DNA from: Myxococcota bacterium
GTDB taxonomy: Bacteria; Myxococcota_A; UBA9160; UBA4427
Length of the DNA: 33,629 bases
Direction: 5' to 3'
Assembly: GCA_028278345.1 (NCBI GenBank)
Contig: JANQEL010000212.1
Coordinates: 1 to 33,629, forward strand
Each line of letters starts with the position of its first letter. Positions within the stretch are counted from its first letter, which is position 1. This document shows positions 24,079 through 32,022 of the stretch, in pieces. The notes under the pieces were generated by a model. The model was given only the letters and a program-made list of their open reading frames with translations, did not search any database and was not told the origin of the DNA. The position numbers were made by a program, and so were the translations under genes.

Positions 24079-25194
24079 GTGAACTTCGGTTTCAGCGACG
24101 AGCAGGAGCATCTGCGCGGGGAGGTTCGCCGCTTCCTCGACGAGCGCTGTCCGATCGACGAGGTTCGCAGACTCGCCGACACCGACGTCGGCTATTGCGA
24201 GAAGCTCTGGCGCGAGATCGCCGAACTCGGCTGGCTGGGGATGACCACGAGTGAAGCATTCGGCGGGAGCGGCCTCGGCTGGGTCGACCTCATCGTGGTG
24301 CTCGAAGAGATGGGGCGCTCGCTCTTTCCTTCGCCCATCGTCGGCCATGTGCTCGCCGCGAGCGCGATCGAGCGCTTCGCGAGCGAAGAGCAGAAGCAAC
24401 GTTGGTTGCCAACGCTCGCGAGCGGTGATTGCGTCGCCACCCTTGGACTGTTCGAAGCGAACGACATGCTCGAACCCGGCGGTATCGAAGCCAGGGCCGT
24501 CCCCGACGGCGACGATTTCGTGCTTCGCGGAAGCAAGCGATACGTCCCGGATGTCGAAGCCGCAGGGTTTCGGGTGGTTGCAGCGTGCCGGGCCGATAGC
24601 CCCGGCCTCGTTCTGGCACTCATCCAGGGTGAGCCAGAAGGGTTGGCGGCGTCGAGTCATCCGATGATCGATGCCACGCGCCGCATGGGGAACCTCGATC
24701 TCGACGACGTTCGCGTGTCGAGCGAAGACATCGTGTCGATCGAAGACGATGCGATCGAAGCGCTGCGTGATCTCGGTGCCCTGCTCGTCACCGCCGACGC
24801 TTCGGGCGCGGTCGACGCCGCGATCCAACTCACCGCGAAGTACGCGAAGGAGCGCATCCAGTTCGAGCAACCCATCGGTCACTTCCAGGGCGTGAAGCAC
24901 CCGATGGCCGAGATGTACACCGACCTCGAGTCGTTCCGCTCACTCCTCTACTACGCCGGCTGGTGCCTCGATACCGGCCACGAGGACTTCGCGCGCTACA
25001 CCTCCCTCGCCAAGGCCTACGCCACCGATGCCTTCGTGCGAACGGGGCTCGACAGCATCCAGCTGCACGGGGCGATCGGCTTCACCACCGACTACGACAT
25101 CCAACTCTTCTTCAAGCGCTCGAAGTGGATGCGCCCGATGTATGGCGACGCCGACTTCCACTACGAGCGCGTGCTCGCCCTGCGAGGGGTGTAA
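24079..25194 (+). CDS. Acyl-CoA dehydrogenase, small subunit of the second pair
   Basis: The 371-residue protein has the acyl-CoA dehydrogenase fold (FGFSDEQEHLRGEVRRFL at the N terminus, AKYAKERIQFEQPIGHFQGVKH, QLHGAIGFTTDYD). It lacks the C-terminal Glu/GTxxIQ region and ends MYGDADFHYERVLALRG, like partner subunits of heteromeric enzymes. The middle beta domain is also weakly conserved (GLFEANDMLEPGG instead of the flavin-binding TEP..GSD block), so FAD binding by this subunit is doubtful. I chose the GTG at 24079 because GGGAGG lies just upstream and it gives the family N terminus. A more upstream start at 24043 is less likely. The large subunit follows 10 bases later. Confidence 0.85.
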   Translation: MNFGFSDEQEHLRGEVRRFLDERCPIDEVRRLADTDVGYCEKLWREIAELGWLGMTTSEAFGGSGLGWVDLIVVLEEMGRSLFPSPIVGHVLAASAIERFASEEQKQRWLPTLASGDCVATLGLFEANDMLEPGGIEARAVPDGDDFVLRGSKRYVPDVEAAGFRVVAACRADSPGLVLALIQGEPEGLAASSHPMIDATRRMGNLDLDDVRVSSEDIVSIEDDAIEALRDLGALLVTADASGAVDAAIQLTAKYAKERIQFEQPIGHFQGVKHPMAEMYTDLESFRSLLYYAGWCLDTGHEDFARYTSLAKAYATDAFVRTGLDSIQLHGAIGFTTDYDIQLFFKRSKWMRPMYGDADFHYERVLALRGV

Positions 25195-25204
25195 CGGGTC
25201 TTCG

Positions 25205-26380
25205 ATGGACTTCGATCTCTCTCCCGAAGAAGAAGCCTTCCGCGACGAGGTGCGCGCCTTCAACGCCGAGCACCTACCGTCGATCGAAGAGCGTCGCAAG
25301 CTCGGCCCCGCCTTCTTCCCCACCTGGTGGGAGAAGATCCGCGAGAAGCGTTGGGTCGGATTCAACTGGCCGAAGGAATGCGGCGGTGGCGGCGGCACCA
25401 TCATGGAGCAGTACATCCTGAAGCAGGAGATGCTGCTCGCGGAGGCGCCGGCCCTGGGGCGCGACTACACGGGGCTCGGCTGGGTGGGGCCCGCCATCAT
25501 CCAGTTCGGCAACGACGAGCAGAAGGCGCGCTACCTGCCCGACATCCTCGACAGCAAGTCGGCCTGGTGCACGGGTTACAGCGAGCCCGACATCGGCAGC
25601 GATCTCGCCGCGCTGCAGTGTCGCGCCGAGCGCGATGGCGACGAGTACGTGGTGAACGGCCAGAAGATCTGGATCTCCCTCGCCCACGTGGGCACGGGCA
25701 TCTACACGATGGTGCGCACCGACCCCGACGTGCCGAAGCACGACGGCATCTCGTGCCTGCTGATCGATCTGAAGAGCCCCGGTATCGAGGTGCGGCCGAT
25801 CGAGAGTTTCGCCGGTGATCACTTCGCGCATCTCTACAACGAGGTCTTCTTCAACGACGTGCGCGTGCCGGTAGCGAACCGCGTCGGCGCTGAAGGACAG
25901 GGCTGGGAGATCATCTGCTCGGCGCTGCAGAACGAGCGCTCGGGCATCGCGGAGGTGAACCGGCACCACAAGGCGCTCGAGCGACTGATCAAGCTCGCGG
26001 GGGAGTCGAAGATCGCGGGACGTCCCGCCCTCGAGAACGGCAACCTGCGGCGCAAGCTCGCGGCCTTCGATGCGCGCATCGAAGCGGCCCGCTTGAACGG
26101 CCTGCGCAACCTCACCGAACAGGTGAAGGGGACCGACAACGCGAGTCACTCTTCCCTCAACAAGCTCCACAACTGCAACCTGCTCGTCGCGATGAGCGAA
26201 ACGGGCATGGAGCTGCTGGGCGGCGCGAGCCCTTACATCGGAGAGACCGAGGCGTCCCTCTATCGCGGCAAGTGGCAGATCGGCGCCCTCGGGTGGCCCA
26301 CCACCGTGATCGGCGGCGGCACACCGAACATCCAGAAGAACATCATCGCCGAGCGGATGTTGGGGCTGCCGAAAGATTAG
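25205..26380 (+). CDS. Acyl-CoA dehydrogenase, large subunit of the second pair
   Basis: The 391-residue protein has all ACAD landmarks: CTGYSEPDIGSDLAAL (flavin region), VNGQKIWIS, and the C-terminal GGGTPNIQKNIIAERMLGLPKD. As in the first pair, the residue before the GTxxIQ motif is Gly rather than the MCAD Glu. The base is therefore probably the Glu in QNERSGIAE near residue 240. The gene order is small then large, the reverse of the first pair. The stop codon overlaps the convergent thioesterase stop by three to four bases. A CoA-linked role in the degradation of a bulky or branched acid is inferred, and the substrate is unknown. Confidence 0.9.
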   Translation: MDFDLSPEEEAFRDEVRAFNAEHLPSIEERRKLGPAFFPTWWEKIREKRWVGFNWPKECGGGGGTIMEQYILKQEMLLAEAPALGRDYTGLGWVGPAIIQFGNDEQKARYLPDILDSKSAWCTGYSEPDIGSDLAALQCRAERDGDEYVVNGQKIWISLAHVGTGIYTMVRTDPDVPKHDGISCLLIDLKSPGIEVRPIESFAGDHFAHLYNEVFFNDVRVPVANRVGAEGQGWEIICSALQNERSGIAEVNRHHKALERLIKLAGESKIAGRPALENGNLRRKLAAFDARIEAARLNGLRNLTEQVKGTDNASHSSLNKLHNCNLLVAMSETGMELLGGASPYIGETEASLYRGKWQIGALGWPTTVIGGGTPNIQKNIIAERMLGLPKD

Positions 26381-26796
26381 ATGCGCTCGCGGTCGCTCTG
26401 CTTCATGGCTTCGGTGAGGAAGAAGGTGCCGGATGCGCGCGCGAGGACCTTGCCTTCGTCGTTCAGGATCTCGCCTTCCGCGTAGGCGAGACGCTTCGTC
26501 ATTTCCTTCAGGCGGGCGTGCGACGTGATGGTGCCGTGCTGCACGGGGCGGAAGTAGTTGATCTTCATCTCGACCGTCGCGCAGCCGCGACCCTGGGGAA
26601 GCTTCGAGAGGATCGCGCGGCCGAGCGTGCTGTCGAGCATGGTGAACAGCACGCCGCCGTGGGCGCGGTTCGCACGGCTCATGTGTCCGGGGGCCAGCTC
26701 GAGTTCGAGGGATGCCTCACCATCCTCCGCCTTGAGCTGGACGATACCCATGTCGGCCATGAATTCGGGGCCATCGACTTCTTCGACTTCCGCCAT
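26377..26796 (-). CDS. PaaI-like hotdog-fold thioesterase
   Basis: The 139-residue protein has the hotdog-fold pattern with HMSRANRAHGGVLFTMLDSTLG. This contains the HGG followed by an acidic residue (D in LDSTLG) that serves catalysis in PaaI/4HBT-type thioesterases. It then has TVEMKINYFRPV, the conserved beta-strand block. It should hydrolyse an acyl-CoA ester in the cytoplasm, probably as a tetramer. GAGAGGAA before the ATG at 26796 supports this start over a longer frame. It is convergent with the second ACAD pair, and their stops overlap at 26377-26380. Confidence 0.85.
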   Translation of the reverse strand: MAEVEEVDGPEFMADMGIVQLKAEDGEASLELELAPGHMSRANRAHGGVLFTMLDSTLGRAILSKLPQGRGCATVEMKINYFRPVQHGTITSHARLKEMTKRLAYAEGEILNDEGKVLARASGTFFLTEAMKQSDRERI

Positions 26797-26910
26797 CCGT
26801 TCCTCTCTTTTCTCCGCGCCGGATCGTAGCTCCACGCAGCCTGGGCGTCCGTGCGCGCAGCGTCTTGTCCGGGACGGGCCGCCCGCCCGAACGCGCTACG
26901 CTGCGCGCGC

Positions 26911-28182
26911 GTGAGCTTCGCCGTCGCCTTCTACCTGCTCGTCGCGAGTGTCCTCGTCGGCGTCCCCTTCTATGCGCTTCGCGAGCGCGGCCGCACCTAC
27001 GCGGCCTTCGTCGGCGTGGTGCTCCTGCTGTCGTTGCCCGGGGTGATCGCGGCCGAAGCCCGCCTCGAGAATTGGTTCCCCGACACCTGGCTTCCCGCGT
27101 TTCGCGCGGTCGCGGTCTACGGCGTTGCGACGGCGGGGTTTCATCTCACGCACCTCGTCAGGGCGCGCATGCGTTCGCGTTGGTTTCGCGCGCTGGTGAG
27201 TGTGCCCGGGCAGGTGACCGTCGCCGCGGGCGCGATGATGGTCGGCTGGCTTCTGCTCTGGTTCCCGCTGCGGCTCTTGTTCCTTGCACTCGATTTCGAG
27301 GTCGGTCTGCGCGCGCTCGAGTGGGTCGACATCCTGCCGCTGATCCTCGCTTGTACCTCCGTCTATACCTCGACGCGACCGGTCGCCGAGATCGTTCGCT
27401 TCCGACTCGGAGACGATGGCCCCGACGAGGTGCAGCGTGTGGCCGTCGAACGGCATCGCGGTTCGGACCCGCCGCCCCTCGAGAAGCGCCCGCTTCGCAT
27501 CGTGCAGATCACCGATCCCCATCTCGGTCCCTGGCAGTCGGTCCGTTCACTGCGAAACATCGTGGCGGGTCTGCTCGAGCACGAACCCGATCTCGTGCTT
27601 CTGACCGGCGACTTCCTCACGATGGAGAGCATGGGAACCCCCGGCGCGCTCTTCGAAGCCCTCGAACCGCTGCGCGATCGCCAGGGCGACTGTTACGCGA
27701 TCTTCGGCAATCACGATCACGAAGCACCGGATGAAGTGCGGGCGGGCCTGCACCAGAACGGCGTCGAGCTCTTGATCGACGAAGCCGTGGTGGCGAAGAC
27801 ACCTGTGGGTCCCGTGCAGTTGATCGGGGCCGACTTCGTGGGGCGAGGACGGGCCGAACACATCCGTGGTCTCCTCGAGGCGCATCCGCGGCTCGACGAA
27901 CACCTGCGCCTGCTCATGCTCCACGACCCTCTCGGCTTCCGCGACATCGAACCCGGGAGCGTGGACCTCGTGCTGTCGGGGCACACGCACGGAGGGCAGG
28001 TGGGACTCGTGAGCTTCGGCTTCGATTGGACGGTGCTGTCGCGTAGTGCCTGGCCGGATCACGGCTTGTTCGCGCACGGGTCGAATCGCTTGTACGTCCA
28101 TCGCGGCACTGGCTTCTACGGCTTCCCACTGCGCGTGGGAGTACCGGGGGAAGCGTCGCTACTCGAACTCGTGCGCGACTGA
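26911..28182 (+). CDS. Membrane-anchored calcineurin-like metallophosphoesterase
   Basis: The 423-residue protein has four to five N-terminal membrane helices (residues about 1-155), followed by a complete metallophosphoesterase domain. The metal ligands are D202 and H204 (DPHLG), D234 (GDFLT), N267 and H268 (GNHDH), H338 (MLHDP), and H358 and H360 (SGHTHGG). The layout resembles YkuE/YaeI-type enzymes that act on lipid or nucleotide phosphates at the membrane. The catalytic domain probably faces the outside or the cytoplasm depending on the helix count, which I cannot settle. The start is taken as GTG at 26911, directly before the first helix. An in-frame GTG at 26851 would add 20 residues without a clear function. 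Confidence 0.85.
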   Translation: MSFAVAFYLLVASVLVGVPFYALRERGRTYAAFVGVVLLLSLPGVIAAEARLENWFPDTWLPAFRAVAVYGVATAGFHLTHLVRARMRSRWFRALVSVPGQVTVAAGAMMVGWLLLWFPLRLLFLALDFEVGLRALEWVDILPLILACTSVYTSTRPVAEIVRFRLGDDGPDEVQRVAVERHRGSDPPPLEKRPLRIVQITDPHLGPWQSVRSLRNIVAGLLEHEPDLVLLTGDFLTMESMGTPGALFEALEPLRDRQGDCYAIFGNHDHEAPDEVRAGLHQNGVELLIDEAVVAKTPVGPVQLIGADFVGRGRAEHIRGLLEAHPRLDEHLRLLMLHDPLGFRDIEPGSVDLVLSGHTHGGQVGLVSFGFDWTVLSRSAWPDHGLFAHGSNRLYVHRGTGFYGFPLRVGVPGEASLLELVRD

Positions 28183-28186
28183 GGGC

Positions 28187-29401
28187 TCAATCGGTGTCGG
28201 TCGGCTTGCTCATACGCTCGGCGACCTTCGAGAGGTGCTCGATCTGCCCGTCGTCGCGTTGGTGGAGGACGTTGTTGAAGCCGTCCTTCTTCTTCGGCAT
28301 TCGCATCTCGGGTCGCGCGAAGCCCACCGTGGCGCTGATGCGGTAGTTGTCGCGGGTGTCGTCCTCGGGCTCTGGGGCCGCGTGCATCGTGTCGCCGTAG
28401 TGGAGCGCCACGTCGCCGGGCTTCGCGCTGAGCTGCACTCCGCGCGGTGCGCGGGGATCGCTTGCATCCATGTAGGGCACCGATCCACTCCACGAGCCGG
28501 GCAACATCCGCAGGTCACCGCTCTCGGGCGACATCTCGGTCAAGAAGGTCGAGGCGATCAGCACCGGACAGATCGTCGCGTGCCCCCCCATCCCGCAGTC
28601 TCGATGCCAGGGAAGATCCGAAAGCCCTTCCGTCATCTCGGGACGCTTGAAGATGAGGGAGACCTCCTCTTCGCTTCGCGCGCGCTTGCGGGGAAGCAGG
28701 TCGGTATCGGCCAGCTCGACCAGCGAGAGCAGGCGCGGTTCGCGCGCGAGAGTGGCGAGTCGGGGCTTCGCGGCGGCGCGGGTGATGCGGCTCAGGATCT
28801 CTTCTCCCCTGGCGTTCTTGCCCCACCACGAGAGGTCGTCGCCCTTACGGGCTTCCTTCTCGAGTTCGGCGGCTTCTTCGAGGAAGCCCGCGATCTCGTC
28901 CTCGCTGAAGACATTGCGCACGACGAGGTAGCCCGCCGTGCGCAGGAAGTGGGCCATCTCCTCGCGGTTGCTCGAGAGCGTGAAGCTCTGGGTCGGGTCG
29001 AGGGGCAGGCCATCGAAGCCGAGGAGCGGATCCTCTTCGTGCCACACCGGGCGTCCGTTGTAGAGCGCACGCAGCACGGGCTCGAAGGTGACGAAGCCGA
29101 TCGCGTTGCCCTTCAGGCACTTCGCCCGCCCGCTGTAGAGCAACCCGGGGGCGGTGAGGGTCTCGTGGACGACTCCCGACCACTCTTCGGGGGTGAGTTC
29201 GATCACGACGTCGGCGTCTTCATCGCCGGGAACCACTTCGATGGCGTTGCCTCCCTTTGCGTAGGTGTAGCTCGTGTTGCCGACGCGAAAGGCCAAGGAG
29301 CCCTTGTGGAGCGCTTCGTTGGCGAGGGCGCCGTTGCCCGCGGCGATCATCTGCGGAAGTGCGTCGCGATGAAAAGCGTCGAAGTCGAGGGTTTCGGCCA
29401 T
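28187..29401 (-). CDS. Phytanoyl-CoA dioxygenase-family protein with N-terminal SCP2-like domain
   Basis: The 404-residue protein joins two parts. Residues about 30-118 look like a sterol-carrier-protein-2 domain (ADVVIELTPEEWSGVV, then SGRAKCLKGNA, then FEPVLRALY). Residues about 140-370 form an Fe(II)/2-oxoglutarate dioxygenase of the phytanoyl-CoA hydroxylase family, with H266 and D268 in PWHRDCGM, the distal H340 in TMHAAPEP, and R354 or R350 as the 2-oxoglutarate-binding Arg. It probably hydroxylates a lipid-like or CoA-bound substrate in the cytoplasm. A GGAGG ribosome-binding site fixes the ATG at 29401. It is convergent with the metallophosphoesterase and 40 bases downstream of the methyltransferase stop, so it may be cotranscribed with the latter. 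Confidence 0.82.
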   Translation of the reverse strand: MAETLDFDAFHRDALPQMIAAGNGALANEALHKGSLAFRVGNTSYTYAKGGNAIEVVPGDEDADVVIELTPEEWSGVVHETLTAPGLLYSGRAKCLKGNAIGFVTFEPVLRALYNGRPVWHEEDPLLGFDGLPLDPTQSFTLSSNREEMAHFLRTAGYLVVRNVFSEDEIAGFLEEAAELEKEARKGDDLSWWGKNARGEEILSRITRAAAKPRLATLAREPRLLSLVELADTDLLPRKRARSEEEVSLIFKRPEMTEGLSDLPWHRDCGMGGHATICPVLIASTFLTEMSPESGDLRMLPGSWSGSVPYMDASDPRAPRGVQLSAKPGDVALHYGDTMHAAPEPEDDTRDNYRISATVGFARPEMRMPKKKDGFNNVLHQRDDGQIEHLSKVAERMSKPTDTD

Positions 29402-29441
29402 GGGAGCCTCCGGGGTCGATCGGCGGATCGGATGTGAGAGG

Positions 29442-30170
29442 CTACCCATCCTCCGCTTCGCTTGCCCGGGTGCACACATAGAGCATGTGCGGGTAGGGGA
29501 GAAAGTCGTTGATCGTATGGCGTTTCACCGTAAAGCCCAGGCCCTCGACGAGGGCGCAGAGTTCTGCGGGGGGCCAGTAGTAGATGGGTTCGCGGCCGAC
29601 CATGAGCCGATCGAGCAGCAGGGTGAAGAGCATCTTGTAGGTGGGCCGGTTCGAGACGTCCTTCAAGAGCAGGATGCCCCCGGGTGCGAGGAGCTCGGCG
29701 ACACGCCGCAAGAAGGGCTCGACCTCCGCTTTCGGAAGATGGTGGATCAGGTCGAGCATGAAGATCGCGTCGAATGCCCCGTGGCCCCGCCAGTCGAGGG
29801 CGTTTTGTGCCGTGTAGTCGACGTTCGAGACGCCGAGCTTCCGGGCACATTCACGCGCGGCCTCGATGCGATCCTCGTCGAGGTCGACGCCGACCAGCTG
29901 CCGCTCGGGTGCATCGATGGCGAAGTAGAGGGAGAAGAGCCCGAAGCCGCAGCCGAGGTCGAGGACGCGACCGCGACGCGGGAGGTATTGCCCGATCTCC
30001 TGGAGGAAGGTCTGCCGCAGGATCAGGAAGCGCACCCGGGCGTAGAGGCGAACGATCAGGCTGCGCTGATTGGCGATGATGCGGGCGACGGCCTCGTGCT
30101 CGCCGCCGGGCTGTGTCCCGACATCGCTGCTCGGTTCGTCTCGTTCTTCTGCCAAGTGGGCCTCGTGCAA
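29442..30170 (-). CDS. Class I SAM-dependent methyltransferase
   Basis: The 242-residue protein has a Rossmann-type methyltransferase domain: motif I VLDLGCGFG near residue 69, an acidic residue ending beta-2 in VGVDLDEDRI, FDAIFMLDLIHHL (motif IV region), and LLAPGGILLLKDV (post-motif). The LCALVEGLGFTV block near the C terminus is common in ubiquinone/biotin-type methyltransferases, but the acceptor cannot be assigned. The only initiation codons near the N terminus are TTG at 30170 and TTG at 30155. An in-frame stop lies 11 codons upstream of 30170. The start is therefore uncertain by a few residues. Confidence 0.82.
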   Translation of the reverse strand: MHEAHLAEERDEPSSDVGTQPGGEHEAVARIIANQRSLIVRLYARVRFLILRQTFLQEIGQYLPRRGRVLDLGCGFGLFSLYFAIDAPERQLVGVDLDEDRIEAARECARKLGVSNVDYTAQNALDWRGHGAFDAIFMLDLIHHLPKAEVEPFLRRVAELLAPGGILLLKDVSNRPTYKMLFTLLLDRLMVGREPIYYWPPAELCALVEGLGFTVKRHTINDFLPYPHMLYVCTRASEAEDG

Positions 30171-30249
30171 GCGGCCTGATACAGACCGCGCCGGAGAGTA
30201 TCACGAGGGGTTCTTCGGCATGCCGAGGCCGCAACCCCGAGCGCGGGAC

Positions 30250-30288
30250 AAAGAAAAAGCTCCGTTCGGCGCGAGGCCGGACGGAGCC
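30250..30288 (-). terminator. Rho-independent terminator of the PEP-CTERM gene
   Basis: On the minus strand a GC-rich stem (GCTCCGT paired with ACGGAGC, plus an inner CGG/CCG; bases 30259-30287) is followed directly by TTTTTC. It lies about 50 bases after the PEP-CTERM stop and is the clearest intrinsic terminator in the window. The tail of the methyltransferase start region lies beyond it. Confidence 0.85.
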
Positions 30289-30336
30289 TTGATTCGACAC
30301 GAAGCCGCGTGGTTGCTGGCTTCTCGCTACGAGCGC

Positions 30337-30612
30337 CTACTTCTGCTGCTTGCGGCGGTTGCTGCGGATCGCCTGGGCGACGATCAGGCCACCACCGGCG
30401 AAGAGCAGCGCGGCCGAGGGTTCCGGCACGCTCGAGACGGGGCGTCGTCGGATGCGCTCCCGAATCCGGTCGCCACCATCGTATTCGATGTTGAGTCGCT
30501 GTCGCTCGCGGCGATGCTGCGCGAAGGCCGGCGCGGCCATCAACGCCACCAGACTCGCCACCAGCGAGATCAGTGCAATGCGCTTCCACCAGGTGTTCTG
30601 CTTCGAGGTCAT
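30337..30612 (-). CDS. Very small PEP-CTERM sorting-domain protein
   Basis: The 91-residue protein has a signal peptide (KR, then LISLVASLVALMA, cleavage likely after AFA at residue 31). A 30-residue middle segment follows (32-61), with ten Arg residues. A canonical PEP-CTERM tail comes next: VPEPS at 62-66, a hydrophobic helix, and the basic end RSNRRKQQK. PEP-CTERM proteins are cleaved and anchored or released by exosortase and are often surface or biofilm-matrix proteins. The ATG at 30612 is supported by GAAGGAAG and by the signal peptide. No exosortase is in the window. The tiny basic passenger gives no functional clue. It could be a structural or polyanion-binding peptide. Confidence 0.85.
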   Translation of the reverse strand: MTSKQNTWWKRIALISLVASLVALMAAPAFAQHRRERQRLNIEYDGGDRIRERIRRRPVSSVPEPSAALLFAGGGLIVAQAIRSNRRKQQK

Positions 30613-30779
30613 TCGTGACTTCCTTCTATCACCTACCCCGAACTCCATCGCCGCTCGACCGAAGCCCGGGTGTGCTCCCAGCTGATGAGGGCGACCCTAC
30701 AGCATCCACACCCGCAACCTCCACAAAAAAGTGCGATGACGGCTGATTTCCAGTACCCGCATTCGCCGGGTCGGTGATT

Positions 30780-30802
30780 GAAGTGCAACTCCCGTGCACT
30801 TC
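30780..30802 (-). promoter_or_regulatory. Inverted repeat overlapping a degenerate sigma-54-like site upstream of the PEP-CTERM gene
   Basis: GAAGTGCA (30780-30787) and TGCACTTC (30795-30802) form an 8-base inverted repeat. On the minus strand it contains GTGCACGGGAGTTGCA (30799-30784), which fits TGGCACG-N4-TTGCW except at the first two bases. Loss of one of the invariant -24 G residues makes promoter function doubtful. The repeat could instead be an operator. Confidence 0.35.
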
Positions 30803-30838
30803 CGTTTCGCAAAAAAAACGAAGCGAGGCGACGGACCT

Positions 30839-31942
30839 CTAATCGGTGTCCGGCAGCAGACAGGAGTGGATCGACTCGTCGCCCTTGATCTCGCGGGCGA
30901 GGGTGCGGATCGCCAGTTCGGCGTCGCGGAGATGGAAGTCGTGGGTGTGCATCTTCGCGATGGGCGTGGTGCGCCCTTCGAGCAGCCGGATGGCGCTCTG
31001 GTAGCCACTGGCCGTGACGCCGATGGCTCCGCGGATCGCGATCTCCTTCATGACGATCTTGTCCGAGATGAAGTCGGGGATCGACTTGAAGCCCTTCACG
31101 CCGGCGAGCACCACCGTTCCCCCCATGGCGACGTAGTCGAGGCTCTCGGCGACCGGCGTGGTGGCGTAGGAGGAGACGTCGACGACGATGTCGGCCCCGC
31201 GCCCGTCGGTGAGATCGCGAATGCGGTCCTTGGCGTTTTCGTTTTCGACATCGATCGTGGCGTCCGCACCGAACTCCTTCGCAAGCGCGAGCTTGTCACG
31301 ATCTGCTTCGAGCCCCGTCACGATGATCTGCTGCGCGCCGACGTCACGACAGGCGAGCACCGACGCGAGCCCGCGCTGCCCGGGCCCCATGATGACGACC
31401 GTATCGCCCGGGCCGGTCTTCGGGATCTCGACCGCCCAGCGATAGCCGGCGCCGAGCGGGTTGAACATCACGGCGATCTCGGGCGGCAGCGTGGCGTCGA
31501 CCTTGTGCACCACCGAGTTCGGCGCGAGGTACATGAACTCCGCGTACGAACCCCACAGCCCCGGGTCGTCGGAGAGGGGGATGTAGGAGTAGATGCGGCG
31601 CGAAGTGCAGAGGTGGTAGTCGCCGCGCAGGCACATCTTGCAGAAGCGACACGAGAGCATCGTCTCGACCGCGACGCGATCGCCCACGTCGACCCCCCAG
31701 CGCTCGGCGGCGCCGTCGCCGATCTTCGCGATCACACCGAGGGGTTCGTGGCCCGGGACGACGGGGGTCGGCGTGCGGAGCACCCCTTCGAACTGTTCAT
31801 AGTCGCTGCCGCAGATTCCGCAGGCTTCGATGCGGAGCAGGGCGTCGTCGTGACCGATTTCCGGTAGCGGCAGATCCTGCGCCTCGAGCTTGCGCAGATC
31901 GGTCAACACCATGGCGAGGGACTTGCTCGGGAGACTGGTCAT
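30839..31942 (-). CDS. Zinc-dependent medium-chain alcohol dehydrogenase
   Basis: The 367-residue protein is a medium-chain dehydrogenase/reductase. Catalytic-zinc residues are C44 (GICGSD) with H65 and E66 (GHEPLG). The structural zinc site is C98, C101, C104 and C112 with the standard 2-2-7 spacing. The NAD-binding region contains GPGQRGLASV followed by VTGLEADRDKL, whose acidic and neutral residues favour NAD over NADP. It resembles threonine-dehydrogenase or sorbitol-dehydrogenase-like enzymes, but the substrate is not determinable. The ATG at 31942 gives a normal N terminus. It is divergent from selO, with 80 bases between the starts. An eight-T run (minus strand) follows about 30 bases after the stop without a clear stem before it. 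Confidence 0.88.
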   Translation of the reverse strand: MTSLPSKSLAMVLTDLRKLEAQDLPLPEIGHDDALLRIEACGICGSDYEQFEGVLRTPTPVVPGHEPLGVIAKIGDGAAERWGVDVGDRVAVETMLSCRFCKMCLRGDYHLCTSRRIYSYIPLSDDPGLWGSYAEFMYLAPNSVVHKVDATLPPEIAVMFNPLGAGYRWAVEIPKTGPGDTVVIMGPGQRGLASVLACRDVGAQQIIVTGLEADRDKLALAKEFGADATIDVENENAKDRIRDLTDGRGADIVVDVSSYATTPVAESLDYVAMGGTVVLAGVKGFKSIPDFISDKIVMKEIAIRGAIGVTASGYQSAIRLLEGRTTPIAKMHTHDFHLRDAELAIRTLAREIKGDESIHSCLLPDTD

Positions 31943-32022
31943 GGTGGAATGATCGCCCAGCCGGGTAGACGGCGTCGAGTGCGGGGTCCGTCTATCATGC
32001 CCGCCGCGCCGAAGGGGAGTAC

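Noticed and set aside
29442..30170. EgtD as identity of the methyltransferase
   Set aside because: It has a generic class I fold of 242 residues with a UbiE-like layout, shorter than EgtD and without its N-terminal region.
30803..30838. The eight-base A-run (T-run on the minus strand) as a terminator of the alcohol dehydrogenase gene
   Set aside because: No stable stem precedes the T-run on the minus strand. The nearby 8-base inverted repeat lies after it, in the wrong order for an intrinsic terminator.
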